Source: Furcasterigmium furcatum (Eukaryota; Ascomycota; Sordariomycetes; Glomerellales; Plectosphaerellaceae). From it: a stretch of DNA of 64,000 nt. Below the pieces are notes generated by a model that worked only from the letters and a program-made list of their open reading frames with translations, was not told the origin of the DNA and searched no databases. The translations under genes and the position numbers were made by a program. Positions within the stretch are counted from its first letter, which is position 1. Every line of letters starts with the position of its first letter. Positions 33,806 to 46,915 of this stretch are shown in pieces. The stretch spans positions 2,860,472 through 2,924,471 of the forward strand of contig BCIA01000005.1 of the NCBI GenBank assembly GCA_001599815.1, read 5' to 3'.

Positions 33806-36800
33806 CTACTTTGTCTGCCCACTGTCCCGTTGTGCATAGGTCGCCCACTGGAGCGCACTCGATGAGCTTGCATCTTCGCGCCATCCCATGTCGTCCCAGG
33901 GTCCAAGGCCACAGAGGTGTCGCATGGTCGGACGACCGTGCGGACAATTCCAAGGCTTGTCTAATTCTCCCATGTGCCTGACGAGCCCTTCCATCTGACG
34001 ACGTGAAAGCGCCTTTCCGATCATGACACTGCTCCGGCATGCTCGCATGGCAAACATCTTGCGCACTTTACTTGGCCTCGGAACGGGACCGGCGCCGCCC
34101 GACGGGTCGTCTCCAAGAAGAGATATCAGTTCTTCTAGGTCCGACAATGTGAACGTAGTCTCACGGCTCAGAGGCAATGCAGTGAGCTCGCATCTTGAGC
34201 CCACTGGAATGTCGCCCGAGTCGTCAAGGTGCACCTTGAACCCGTTCAGTTCCAACGCCCCCAGATTTTCCTTGACAATCTCCTCCTCAAGCGCTGTGAA
34301 GTCGAGCCTCTTTGCCTGGACAAGTCGTTGGGACTGGACAATAGTCGTAGCTTGCAGCCGCTCAAAGTTGTACTTTTCGTCTGAGGCATGCTGATCAATG
34401 ATGAAGAGCTGGTCACCAGTCGACTTGTCGCCTGCGGAACCGAGGCTGTGTCTCATGGCGAGGATAAATCCAAGGTTGAACTGCCCCACGACTTTCATTT
34501 CTTCAAAGTCAGCCTTTGTGATGATCAAGGAAAGAGATTCTTCAGCATTCTCGGCTTCGACCCCCCCACCGAAGAGAGGATGTTGGGGATCGTAGCTCTG
34601 ATTTTCTGGCGAGAACCACGAGGTGTTGGCCTGAGACCATCTCAGAACTGTTGATTCGTCGACACTGATTGTCTGCAGGCAGTTCAATGTGGCAACCCGC
34701 CTCTTCCGCCCGGAAGATCTCACTTTGGTGTCATTTGCAGCCTCGGCTGGTGAGGCAGGCACGGCAAACCCTTCATGCTCCTCCATGTCGCGATTGTCGT
34801 CTGGATTTGTCGAGTCTCCCTCCAGCCCAGGACCGTGAGATCCCGTGTCACTGTATGGCGTCGCAGTCTTCTCCTGAGGAAGCGCCAGGTCGTTGACGGG
34901 GTTGTTTCTGCTTGACGTATCAAGGAGTGAGCTGTTTTCGTCATTGGCCCTGGACTCGTCTTCTGGCGAGGAACCGATCGCACGGGATCCGGGTAAAGCA
35001 CCCGCAGATGTCGCGGAAAACATATGGTTTAGCCTCGCACGGAAGGACCGAGTCCTTGTTGGTTCTTCCTGTGGTAGCGACTGTGTTGAGGATTCGGAGG
35101 TACCAGAGACGCTGCTACATCTCGCTCCATCTGTCGGCCGCCCTGTGCCTTCCTCCATGACGTCGTCGCCGATTGTGGTCAAAAGGTCTGCTCGAGAGAT
35201 TTGTGTTTGAGCGCGAGTGCTTGTGTGGATGGCGGAGTTGGGCAGATGCCCGGGTGAGGCATGGTCGACGTTCGGAAACGATGAAGAAATCCCACTGGCT
35301 CCTGTAATGATTTCCAGCGAGGAACCATTTTCATGTCCACGGAGGAAATTGGGGTGAGCCTTCATTGTGTGACCTTGCTCGCCTGGGGGGGATGCCTGCT
35401 GGGGGGAGCTTCGAGATTGCCTGGACTCATCATCGAGGGCTTCGGCCTCCTCGTGCGAGGTTACTGTAGGCAGGTCTTCGGTGGCGGTTCTTTTTCGTCC
35501 TTCTGACGGACTGCTGTTGGAGGCGACATTCGCATCCTTCTTGCTTCCCGTGACTTCTCTTGGGGGCGGTGAGGTTTCTGAACGCGTGTTTATCCACCGG
35601 CTTAACAGGCTCTGCGCTGGGATCTCTCTGGATGCCGGTCGTCTTGTGGCCGATCCCCTCATTGGGGTTTGACGAACTGCCGAGTAAGATGCACAGGATG
35701 GGCTGGTGAAGATTGGATCTTCAGTCAGAACCTGTTCGTCTGGCATCCGCCGCATGTGTTCTGTTTGATGCACCGCCTCCGGGGCGGAAATAGCCGAGGC
35801 CCTCGGATTCCGCGCGCTCTGGTCCCCAGGAGAGGGGAGCATGCCGGATCGTGCAGGGGGCTGTGAAACTGGGACAGAATAGTCCTGAGATTCAAAAGCC
35901 CGGATAAGAGCTTCGCGGAGAGTCTCCAGCATACGGCCCTGTTCGTGCATGAGGATCGTCCGCTTATCTGGGCTGACGTTCACGTCATAGAGGAATGTGT
36001 CTAGTTGTATGTCGGCGAAGATGAAGGGTGACTGAGAGGCGTTGTACGCTCTGTAAACCTCATTGAAAATCTTGGCGAACTGAGGCAGCACGCATGGCCT
36101 GCCGTTGACGAAGAACATCTGACGATCAGGGGTCTGCCGCCCTTCGCCATGGGCAGGTCGGCTGACGAAACCCTGGACTCGCACCGTTGTGCTCGAGTGA
36201 CCTTGGTCTTGCAGACCGGGCCTCACAGTTGGCTCAAACTCGAGGCCGATGTCGAGGCTGATGAGGGCACCTAGACTCTTAGGCCCAAAGATGTTCACGA
36301 TGTTCTCACTCGTGGTAAGGTTGCCTCTTGTGGAAAACAAAACAATGCGCTTCCCCTTGGTCGGTTGTTGGGAAACGGTGAACTTGAGGCCGGTCTGGAT
36401 GCAAGCGTACTGGTTGAGGAGGGAAATAACCTTGTTCCACTCTCGTTTGATGTTGCGCTCTAGCTCTCGTCGGCGCACAGGTAGATTATGGAACAAGTTG
36501 TTGACAGAGACAGCAGTGCCTTTCTGACCAGCGACGACGGAGGTACCCTTGAGCTTCCCGGAAGTCTCGAACTCAAGTTTGGTGGCCTTGGGGGCATCAC
36601 CAGCGCAACAGGTGGTGATGAAAAAATGTGAGAGTGCGCATAGGGACGACAGGGCCTCGCCGCGGAAACCAAACGTCTTCAGCGCGTCGAGGTCCGAGTA
36701 CGTGGATAGCTTGGAGGTGTGGTGCTTCAGAGCGATGCTCTCGTAGTTATCAGAGGAGATGCCAGAGCCATTGTCTTGGACTTCGATGTAGTCGAGGCCC

Positions 36801-37010
36801 TGGTTCTTAAATCGGACGTCCACGATAGAGGCACCGGCATCGATGCTGTTCTCGACCAATTCTTTGACGACGGAGCACAAGTCGACAATCACCTGGCCAG
36901 ACTGAATCTGATGGATCTGGTCACCTGGGTCAGCGCGGTGTGGGGTTAAATGAATAGAGGAGAGGAGGGTGTCGCACCGAGCCAGGCTCGATGGCCCGGA
37001 TGGTGGCCAT
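33806..37010 (-). CDS. PMS1: DNA mismatch repair protein Pms1 (MutL homologue)
   Basis: Exons 37010-36978 and 36916-33806 give 1047 residues. Pms1 pairs with Mlh1 to form MutL-alpha, which nicks the new strand after mismatch recognition. The GHKL ATPase shows VVKELVENSIDAG, DNGSGI, FGFRGEALSSLC and KGTAVSVNNLFHNLPVRRREL. The C-terminal metal-dependent nuclease motif is DQHASDEKYNFE, with FAMRACRSSVMIGKAL and CPHGRPTMRHL at the end. A very long disordered linker, roughly residues 370-780, separates the two. The tiny first exon encodes MATIRAIEPGS and joins IHQIQSGQVIVDL exactly as in relatives; the longer open frame starting at 37054 reads through the intron in another phase. Confidence 0.96.
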
Positions 37011-38076
37011 GACGTGAAGTGAGTGGTGGATTCTGGAAGGAGTAACAAGGCCAAGAATGCGAGGCGTCCCCGAGACTCGATGGTTATCCGTCGATCATTG
37101 AAGACCGTCCTCCGTCACGAGGCAGTCATGGTCATAGAGAGGTCGCAACTAGGAAATCTATGAAGCCATTCCGGAGCGGGCGAGGCGGGCGATCGGCAGA
37201 TGAAGATATCGGAGCGAAAGGGTGATGTCCTCCAGACAAGGTCGCGTGGTGGGCTTGGGACCAGCAGATAGACGCGTTGCTGCACGGAATTGGAGAAGGA
37301 ATTACCTCCCGCACTCAATGAGTACCTAAGTAGGTACATAGGTACCTACCGAAGGTACGCACTGATTATTCCACTTGGGCCAATGTCTTAATTAGGTACC
37401 CACTCAGTACATGGAACGACTGGGTCGGTCCACGTGCCGACCCGGTACCTGCCAGGTACTAAGGAAGAACTCAGCCAGGTAGGTTCGTCAAGTTCGGTTC
37501 CAGGTTGGTTAATTGCCCGGTTACCAGTGCCTTCCTTGGTGCGACGGACTCCTCTGGACAACTTCAGGCAAGGTCGGTGGGACCCGCAGTCATCATCACT
37601 TCCATTCTGAAGCCACCTCCATAGGGTTTTGGTGAGCAGGGCACCGCAGACAGTGCACTTTGTTGTCAAGGGAGAAAGGGGCTGGATGGCAAATGGGCGG
37701 CTTCCGCGTTGGGGAAGGTGCAATTTCTGCCACTCCGAAGTTTGGACTGCATGCGGAGCCTCTCAGCATGTACCTTTGGCGCTTGGTGTCGGCCGGCATC
37801 CACTAAGGTTCAACTAGTAGGTAGGTAGGTAGGTAGGCAAGTAGGTACGGAGGAGCACTGCTGTAGGTAGGTGCCGACATCCAATAGCCGGTCACCCTGC
37901 CAGTGCTTGCTCCCTGTCCAGATTTGCTGCACCTCGGTGGGCAGCAATCTCGCTCGCAGCCAGGTTCTGAATCTCTTCAACCCTCGCATCCTCACCATCC
38001 TCCCTCCAACCCCCCGACCATTGCCGCCGCGTCTCTTGCTCGCTCGGAGACTCGTGAGCGAGGTTGACCATCACCA
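37011..38076. promoter_or_regulatory. Divergent promoter, pms1 / bst1
   Basis: These 1066 bases separate two start codons. They hold dense TAGGTACC words (37318-37355, 37395-37480) and a GTAG tetranucleotide run at about 37815-37838. One ACGCGT lies at 37272-37277, about 262 bases before pms1. No gene is apparent. Confidence 0.55.
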
Positions 38077-41000
38077 ATGAAGGGGCGCTCATCCGGCTCG
38101 AGCGACGATGCCGATGACACATCCCCGTATCTATCAGTAGCAACCGGGGACCCGAACGCAGATGCCACGGCCCGATCGACGAAACAGCATCCGTCTGCCA
38201 GGCCCTCTCCAGCCAGGAGCAGAAGACCGGCCAGCTTCAACTGGAAACAGAACCATGCATTCATATCCCCTAATGGCAAGCAGGCGCACACCTCCATGCC
38301 CGACTCGCCTGGTGCCTGCCTGCCACCACCGCCGTCTCTTCATACCGACATCATGACAAACGGCATCCACGAGCCGAACGATCCGCATGGCGGCGACGGT
38401 ACTACTCCGTCCCCTGACAAGATGCCGTCTCTGCGCCTCTCTCTACGACAACAGCGACCACGCGGCCCTTGGTCCGTCACCGTCCTGGCCATCCTTACCA
38501 CTATCGTTGGCATATCTATCCTCACATGCATACTCAACTCCTCTTGGACCCTCCAGCTGGACGAAAAGGGTTGTCGTATGTCTTACATGCGCCCTTCCTA
38601 TGTACACCTCCGCGAGTTTGACACGGAGCACACTCGGTTTGCCACAAAATACTCTCTGCACCTGTATCGCGAACAAGGCATCGATGATGGGAGAAGGGTA
38701 AGGACTGGCCTCTGTTTCTGCAAAGTACCCCCTCGCCGCCACTCCTTTACTGATATTCTCCCTGCATCAGCTGCGAGGTGTGCCTGTCCTCTTCATTCCG
38801 GGCAACGCTGGTAGTTACAGACAGGTTCGGCCCATTGCTGCAGAGGCTGCTCGATACTACCACGAATTCTTGGAACCGGAAATGCATGATGCGTCGGCGC
38901 ACATTCGCAACCTTGATTTTTTCACGGTCGACTTTAACGAAGATATTACCGCCTTCCACGGACAGACGTTGCTCGACCAGGCCGAGTATTTGAACGAGGC
39001 GATTCGGTACATTTTGGCGCTGTACCTCGACCCGCGCATGTCGTCTCGCGATGCTCACCTACCCGAACCGAGCTCCGTCTTGATTCTTGGCCACTCGATG
39101 GGTGGTATTGTGGCCCGGACCATGCTCACCATGCCCAATTACCAAGCCAACTCCATTAACACGATCATAACCATGTCTGCCCCGCACTCGCGAGCCCCAG
39201 TTACCTTTGACAGCCAGATTGTCAACATATATGACGACATCAACGACTATTGGCGGCGGGCGTACTCTCAGAAATGGGCAAACAACAATCCTCTGTGGCA
39301 TGTCACCTTGATTTCCATTGCTGGCGGGGGGCTGGACACTGTAGTCCCGTCTGACTATGCCAGTGTCGAGTCACTCGTTCCCGAGACACATGGCTTCGCA
39401 GTCTTTACGACAGGGATACCGACAGTCTGGACGAGCATGGATCACCAGGCCATTCTCTGGTGTGACCAGTTCAGGAAAGTCGTCACTCGCGCCATGTACG
39501 ACGTCGTCGACGTACATCGGTCCTCACAGACAAGGCCAAGGGCCGAGAGAATGCGCATCTTTCGCAAGTGGTTCATGACCGGCCTTGAGAGGAAAGCGGA
39601 TAGATCGGTGCTGTCTCGCGAGCCCACGACTTTGCTTACCTTGGAGGCCGACTCAAACTCGGTCATTGCGCAAGGCGAACGCCTCGTTTTGCGTCAGCTG
39701 GGGTATCGTCATTCGCCAACCGCTCATCTTCTTCCTATCCCTCCTCAGGAGTCTCCCGAGGGCCGCCAGTTTACTCTCTTGACGGACATGCCCCTAGATG
39801 AGGCTGGGGAACATGGTAGGCTGGAAGTTCTCCTCTGCTCTATACCATCTACGCACCCGATTCACCCGAGTCATCCGCTGCCCGTCGCCATGGATTTGTC
39901 TACCGGCGGAAAAGGGACAACAAAATTGGTTTGCAAAAGCGCGGCACCTGACTCGGTCCTCCTGCCGGTCTCTTCTCCTGAATCTAAGCATCCCTTTTTC
40001 CTCGAAAAGGAGCCCGTTTCTCGCCCATTCTCATACCTGCAGTATGATGTCGAGGACATCCTTGACCACCAATTTGTCGCTGTTGTCGACAAGGCTTCGA
40101 AACGGACTAGAGGATTCGTTATTGCCGAATTCAGCGGCTACTCCCAGTCGCACAAGGTTTCAGATCTCTCGTTGCGACAACTTTCTTTCGGCGCGACGAT
40201 ACAGTTGCCATCTCACCGCCCACTGACGACGACGATTCGTTTTCCAGCGCTGCAGTCCAGCCTGCTCGCCTACACACTGGACGTCGACGCACAGGCTTGT
40301 AAGCAACCGGCCGCGTTTGCTCCTCTCCTGAGGCAGCACCTCGCTCAGCCATACGAGTCCAAGTTCTTTGTCAACGCCCGCCATGCAGACATAAGCATCC
40401 ATGGTGTTGCGCCATTTGTCCCTCCGCCCATGACACCCAAGTCGCCTGAAGAACAAGGCCTTTCTCTGCAATTCTGGACAGATCCGACCTGCGATTCTGC
40501 TGTCGACCTACGCCTTGCCATCGACATTCCTGGCAGTCTAGGCAAGCTTTACATGCGATATCGCACCGTGTTTGCGGCCTTTCCATTGCTCGTGGTGGCA
40601 TTGGTGCTGCGCAAACAGTTCCAGATCTACGACGCAACAGGCACTTTCATCTCGTTTTCTGACAGCCTCGACAAATGCTTGAGGCAGTCATTGCCCCTGA
40701 TGTTCTTGTCTCTGACCCTGCTCTCTCTGTCGCTACGAGGATCTGACTCGTCCTTCTCCGGCATTTTGTGGGACGCATGGAACTCCAGACCGGAATCTGC
40801 GCATTTTCACAGCAATGACCTGCTCACTGGCACTCAAGATCCCTTCTTCTGGTATATGATGCCGCTCATTGGCGTTGTCTGTGTCGGGGTCTGCGCCATC
40901 CTTCACTACCTGGTCGTTGCGGTGGTATACTTAATGGGCGTTTTGCATGGCCTGATCACTGCCCGCCAATTTTGGCAGCGGCAAGGCGAGCGCCGGCGGA

Positions 41001-41611
41001 CCCTGCCGCCCGCTTTTTCACCTTCTCCTCCAAAACGACGAGCGCTTGTCATCGCAGGACTCCTACTTTTGGTTACGACCTGCATTCCATACCAGTTTGC
41101 TTACCTGGTGGCATGCCTGTGCCAGCTCTTAACGGCAATGAGGGCTCTCCGTGTCACCACAGATGTCGGGTCGCCTCACAGCTTCAGCTTCTACAACTAC
41201 TCGCACTCCATCCTCTTGCTCATGCTATGGGTGTTGCCCATCAACATGCCTATCCTTGTCGTATGGCTGCGGAATATCATGGTGCAATGGCTCACGCCGT
41301 TCTCATCTCACCACAATGTTCTTTCGATCATGCCTTTCCTCCTCCTGGTGGAGAACCTGTCCACGGGAAACATGATTCCCAGGGTTCGTGGTACTTCTAG
41401 ACACCTGACAAGCATTCTGCTCTTCGGCACAGCTGTCTATGCTGCCATGTACGGTGTATCGTATGCCTACATGCTTCACTACCTGGTCAACATTGTCGCT
41501 GTGTGGCTGGTCCTCATCCACTCCACCACTGATGGCTGGTCACTCACTGGCATTGGTTCATTTTTCGTGGATCCACGGGATCAGCAACTGAAAGAAGGCA
41601 AAACGCCTTGA
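38077..41611 (+). CDS. BST1: GPI inositol-deacylase Bst1 (PGAP1 family)
   Basis: Exons 38077-38697 and 38771-41611 give 1153 residues. Bst1 is an ER membrane lipase that removes the acyl chain from the inositol of GPI anchors soon after they are attached to proteins, allowing exit from the ER. A 145-residue Ser/Pro-rich cytosolic tail precedes the first span (WSVTVLAILTTIVGISILT). The luminal alpha/beta-hydrolase domain has VLFIPGNAGSYRQ and the nucleophile elbow LGHSMGGIVAR (S316). At least seven hydrophobic spans follow from about residue 810 to the C-terminus. The single intron joins in phase 0 and restores the conserved LRGVPVLFIPGN. Size and order match fungal Bst1. Confidence 0.95.
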
Positions 41612-42334
41612 GAATTTGCGTGTTCAACCTGGGAGTTGTCGCCTTGATGGTTCAATACACCATATTGCATTGCTTGAACATTGTTTCGACAAGACGGGCA
41701 CCGGCGTTGATCGTCTATTTCATTTTGGTGCGGACTCCTAATTGCATGGACCCTGGGGAGTTTCTGAGCGCCTGCTTCCTTGAACGGCTGGACGGCTGAC
41801 GCATGCAGGTTGGCTACGCCAATTGGGCACGTGTTATTCTTCATCCTGTGTTCTCGGCGCGGTTTAATGCGAGCGTTCTGCTGCTACACTTGTTTTCCGG
41901 CGTTTGGCGCGCGAGGGACACGGAGGAAGAGTTTCTTTTGAGTCAGGATGACACAACACAAGTCGTCGGGGATCGGCTAATGGAATTTATCTAGCTCGCG
42001 CCGAGGCATACCATGTACACATAGAACGGAAGAAGGGTTTAGAGTTGCGCCCTGCCCGCCCCTTTAATTCATCCTAGACGATGGGCACCTCTCGAACGAA
42101 TTTGATTCAGTACCTCAGTTCATTGCTGAACGCGACTCCCCCCTCCCCTGGTGACAGGAATCAATTCCCAGAACGATAACTTCAGGTAGAGTGAATTCTA
42201 CAAGCCACCTCTAATCGCAGTCTACCACGCGGATGTGCTCTTTCGCAATCCGGGTTGCTTCACCGACGGTCCGGAACCCCGGAACTCTGGTTGGCCTTGA
42301 TTCAAGGCTCACGACAGCGTCGTTGACGAATGTC
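41612..42334. other. Convergent 3' flanks
   Basis: These 723 bases lie between the stop codons of bst1 and the MFS gene. Short frames are present but none resembles a known family. Confidence 0.45.
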
Positions 42335-44305
42335 TCAATCCTCCTGACCTCCCTTGTCTTCCTTGGCCCAAGCCACCTGCTGGTGACGGATGACCCATAG
42401 CGTGACCCCAAGCCCGACTGCACAAGCCCCTAGGGTGACCAAGTATGCCGCTCGGTAACATTCGACGCCATCGTGGCAGATACGCTCTCCTCCAGGGCTC
42501 ACGACGCTGTGCTTGTCGAATATGATGCCATAGAACAAGTTAAAGACATTGCCGGACAGGACGGGGGAGAGCGTCATGAGGCCCCAATTCTGGCTGAGCC
42601 CGTGTATTCCAAATGTCTCGGCCACGATGGAAGGGAATACGCCGAAGAGAATGCCATAAGCAAGACCGGAGAGACCGGAGACAAACCCAAGCAAATGGGG
42701 ATTCACAATGTTGAGTGCGCACAGTTGCGCCAGGGAGAATATCAGACTTGATACGACGAGGCACCAGACTCGGCTGCCATGAAGTGCCTTCACAATAACG
42801 TCAGAGCCAACGCCTGCCGCATGAGAAAGTCAGTCAATTTGACCAACACCAATTGTCGCCAAGGTCAAAAGGGGAAACATGAGGGGGCGAGGGGGATAGG
42901 GGGCGGCAGGGACTTACCGCTGAGGAGACGACCGATGAAGCTGCATATAGATAGGATGGAGACGTGCATTTGCTGGTGGGCGATGAGAAACCCCTCCTCT
43001 GCCGTTTCATCCCAGTGCCGCCAGAGAGCATTAACGGTGTGTCCAATGTTGCTAAGGAACCAGAAGAGTTAGCATTTGATCAAAGAGGAGCCCCCAAAGC
43101 AATGCTCCCCCGGGGGGGGGGGGGCAACTTACTTGATTGTCATCAGGCCGATGCCTGTGAGAAGGCCCATGATACAGAACAATTGCCAGAAATCGATCAT
43201 GCGAAACAAGCTGAGCCCACGGATATCTACTCGATGAGAACGATCCAAATCAACACTGCTCTGCACGAAGACGTCTCCTGGTACGGACGACGAGGAGGAG
43301 ACGAGCGAAGACATTTCGTCTCGCTGCGCTTCGTCCACAGAATCTGCGTCTGACAGGGCCTGTTCCTCATCCCGACAAAGAGTTGTCGCAGGCGTGCCGC
43401 TTGCCTCGTCCGCCGCAGGGTGGTCGGCAACTATGGGCCCTTGATTGCTAGCGCTGGGCAACGTACCGGGTTCATTGTAAGGAGAGCTGCGAGATTGTCG
43501 TCTTAGGTGCTTTGCCTCCTCGGAGGAAGTCCGATACAGCTCTTGGGAGTCCACCATAGGGTCTGGTCGAGCGACGACATTGTATCCAGAGTGAGGGTAT
43601 ACGTGGAGGAAAAAGAAACCGACCAAGGTCAAGCCAAAGGTACCAATCGCCAAGGTAGCCAGAAAAGCGCTGGTGTCGCCAGGAAAGAAGATGCCGCCAA
43701 ATAACGAGAAGAAGAATGCGCTGAGACCAAAGGCAGCGAGGGGGAACGCTGTAGCTGTTCCCCGGTGATTTGGCCAGTTGAGGGCGGAGGTCTTCACTGC
43801 AGCAGCGAACGCCATGCAGCCACCAAGACCTGTCAAGAAGTTGAAGAAGCATAAGAGACCGACTGGCCCGGCAGCACGATCATATGCCTGGTGCAGGGGA
43901 AAGTATCCCAAGCCTAGAAGGATAGCACCCATGATGACTGCAGGCCTTGGACCTCGGTGATCGACGAAGATGCCTATGGGCACACCTAGAAGGTACATGC
44001 CCAGGTTGGCAGACAGTCCTATCAGATTGCTCTGCGTTGAAGAGAGCTTGAGGCGATCTGCAAACTGTGGTGCCCAGGCCGAGTACACATACTATCGCCA
44101 GGAAGATTCAGTCAGCCGAGCAAGCTCTGGCAGCAGCTTCTCTCGCGGAGGAGCGCACGGTGGAGGATGGAGGAATTATTGCAAGGATGAACACCCTGCT
44201 TGAGCGTCATGCCGTACTTACGTTTGTGCCGCAAGCGAGAGATATGACAGTGGCCGCAATACTCGCGACCACACGAGCCCGAGAAAGATCTTTCTGGTGC
44301 TGCAT
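42335..44305 (-). CDS. MFS transporter, nodulin-like / Mch1-like
   Basis: Exons 44305-44222, 44091-43133, 43051-42918 and 42813-42335 give 551 residues. The protein is a 12-span major facilitator with a long acidic and Ser-rich loop of about 130 residues between the two six-span halves. The start VISLACGTNYVYSAWAPQFA and the GIFVDHRGPRPAVIMGA loop are typical of nodulin-like proteins and yeast Mch1, a monocarboxylate-transporter homologue whose substrate is not established. The second half begins FRMIDFWQLFCIMGLLTG and contains NNIGHTVNALW and SFIGRLLSGVGSDV, both rebuilt across introns. The second intron starts with the donor and then a run of 13 C (G on the plus strand). Confidence 0.88.
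43107..43124. repeat. Homopolymer: five C then 13 G
   Basis: The run lies in the second intron of the MFS gene, eight bases inside the donor on the coding strand. Such runs are prone to slippage and to sequencing error. It does not touch coding sequence. Confidence 0.85.
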
Positions 44306-45014
44306 GGTGGCAGAACGGTGCAGTGGAGAAACTCGAAGGAAGACCTCGCGGCCCGGGCGTGAATAATGAGGCGGCCTCAAGCTGAAGTGCGTTGGTCACA
44401 GGGAGCTGTCACGGGCTCATGGGAACATCCAGACGCCTTCAGGTACCGGGGGCCAGGAGTTGCGGCCGCTGAGCGTATGCCCCATATGGTATCCAATCAC
44501 AGAAACAACAATGTGTTCGAAAAGAAACGATGTAAGGTTGGCGGCGGCTGTCGAGGATCAGGGTGCGTTGCAGGAAAGGAAAACGGATGTTGATTGTGCA
44601 GCTGGGCCGTTGAAGTACCAAGCTTAACCACTGGCGATAAGGACGACGCTCAGCTCGGGCTAATAATGCTTCGTGTCGCTGACCGGACTCCGGCTGCGGA
44701 GTGGACGGTGAGAGAACCAGAGCACTGTGAGTTCACACTGTCTCCCCGGCCCAGATGACAACCCGTGGGGCACCAGACCTGACGTAATAACCACCGACTA
44801 GTGTGCCAATAGTCATCACGTGGCCCAGTGCTTCCAGTGGTGAGGTGGTTGCCTTCAGCCATCCCAAACCTGGAACGTCTGCCACGGCCGAGAAGGCATC
44901 TACCACATCCTAACCTCCAGTGTCGTCTCACCAAGGCGTTTATTCGTCAGATCAGCCTTTGGACGCCGAAAATTTCATCTGTCGAAAAAGGACGCCCCGG
45001 AGAACCTCACAACC
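44306..45014. promoter_or_regulatory. Divergent intergenic region, MFS / Serinc
   Basis: These 709 bases separate two start codons. I see no recognisable gene or repeat. Confidence 0.45.
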
Positions 45015-46566
45015 ATGGGCGCGCTCCTATCGCTGCCGCTTCTGGCAGTTCCCAGTGTTGGGACGGTATGTACATCCCTAGTTGGGAGTCAACTCAAGCA
45101 TCGACACTGACCTTGCGCATAGCTTCTAACATTTGGCGCGAGCTGCTGTGGCGCCGCAACGTGCTCGGCCGTCTGTAGTGCTTGCGGAAAGTGCGGCAAC
45201 AGGTACGTAAACCCCGGTCCACGAATAGCCTCGTCACTACGTGGTGCTAACGTCCATCACCTTCAACAGTGTCGCCACTCGTATCGCATATGCCCTCCTA
45301 CTCCTGGTCAACTCAATCCTCTCGTGGATCATGCTCACCCCGTGGGCTATCAAGAAACTCGAGCATCTCACGTTCGACTATGTCAAGATCGACTGTCCAA
45401 CGGGACAATGCCATGGCTGGCTCGCCATGCAGCGCATCAACTTCGCCCTAGGCCTCTTCCATCTCCTCTTTGTCGGCCTCCTCTTTGGAGTTACTTCCTC
45501 CCGCAACCCTCGTGCTGCCATTCAGAACGGATTCTGGGGACCCAAGGTCGTTGCATGGCTTGCTCTGATCGTCATGTCCTTCTTGATCCCCGATACTTTC
45601 TTCCAATTCTGGGGCAACTACATCTCCCGGTTCAGCGCCATGCTCTTCCTCCTGCTAGGTCTCATTCTTCTCGTTGATTTGGCCCACAGCTGGGCCGAGT
45701 ACTGTCTAGAGAAGATTGAGGAGACCGAGTCGAAAGGCTGGAGAACCGTCTTGATTGGATCAACTCTCGGCATGTACGTCGCCTCCCTTGCCATGACCAT
45801 CGTCATGTACGTCTTCTTCTCCGGCAGCAACTGCTCGATGAACAACGCGGTCATCACCATCAACCTTCTTATGTGGCTCATCACCTCATTCGTCTCCGTC
45901 AATCCAACCGTCCAGGAGTTCAATCCCAAGGCGGGCCTCGCGCAGGCTGCCATGGTCGCCATCTACTGCACGTATCTCACAATGTCCGCAGTCTCAATGG
46001 AGCCAGACGACAAGCAGTGCAACCCCTTGATCCGTTCTCAGGGGACCAGGACTACCTCCATCGTGATCGGAGCCATCGTTACCATGCTCACTGTCGCCTA
46101 CACTACCACGCGTGCTGCCACCCAAAGCCTCGGGTTGGGTTCCAGCGGAGGCGTCCGCCTTCCGGACGACGACGAGCACGACCTCGTAACGCAGCAGCCT
46201 GGAAGTCGCCGCGAGATGAGAGCCGAGGCGCTTCGACGTGCCGTGGAAGAGGGCAGCCTGCCCGCCGATGCACTATTGTCGGACGACGAAAGCGACGACG
46301 GCAAAGGCACCCCCGGGGACGATGAACGCCAGAGCACCCAATACAACTACAGCGTCTTCCACGTCATCTTCTTCCTGGCAACCACTTGGATCGCAACGCT
46401 ACTTGATATGAGCATTGGTCCGGATCAGGATGGCGACTTTGCCCCCGTCGGCCGCACATATTTCGCCAGTTGGGTCAAGGTTGTGAGCGCTTGGCTTTGC
46501 TACGCTCTGTACACCTGGACATTGGTTGCACCCGTCGTCCTCCCAGATCGGTTCGATTTTTCGTGA
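45015..46566 (+). CDS. TMS1: Serinc family membrane protein (Tms1-like)
   Basis: Exons 45015-45065, 45123-45202 and 45270-46566 give 475 residues. Serinc proteins are multi-span membrane proteins of the secretory and vacuolar system; incorporation of serine into lipids and lipid scrambling have both been proposed. The N-terminus (MGALLSLPLLAVPSVGT, then the Cys-rich GASCCGAATCSAVCSACGKCGN) and SVATRIAYALLLLVNSILSW are family hallmarks. About ten to eleven hydrophobic spans follow. Between the last spans lies an acidic cytosolic loop (DDDEHDLVTQQPGSRREM .. DDESDDGKGTPGDDE), and the end WLCYALYTWTLVAPVVLPDRF is also typical. The first two short exons are supported by the conserved cysteine motif they create. 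Confidence 0.95.
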
Positions 46567-46915
46567 GCCGAGGCCGCATAGCGCCGTCATTGGCAAGTCT
46601 GCATTAGTTTTTGAATACATAGCCGGTTGGTATTCTCTCACCTGCCGTAACTTGCCGTCCTCTGCATCTATAGTCACGACCAATGCAGGAACTATCAAGA
46701 GGAAAGGCAGGAAGATCTCGTCCTTTTGTTCTGGGTCGGTGGGCCATTTAAATACACAAGTAGGGTGTTACGCTACAAGCACCAGCCCGTTGGGCAACAA
46801 ATGCCGTCTTGCCACATCGGTCATGCCTTGCCCAGATCATTTTATCCACAGGAAGCATGATTCGCCGTCAATACTCGCAAATTCGAGCCGAAGAAAGAAT
46901 GGCAGAATATCAACA
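46567..46915. other. Convergent 3' flanks
   Basis: These 349 bases separate the stop codons of the Serinc and cystathionine beta-lyase genes. I see nothing else in them. Confidence 0.45.

Noticed and set aside
44366..44593. Short plus-strand frame between the MFS and Serinc genes
   Set aside because: It is only 75 residues, lies in a divergent promoter and has no supporting motif.
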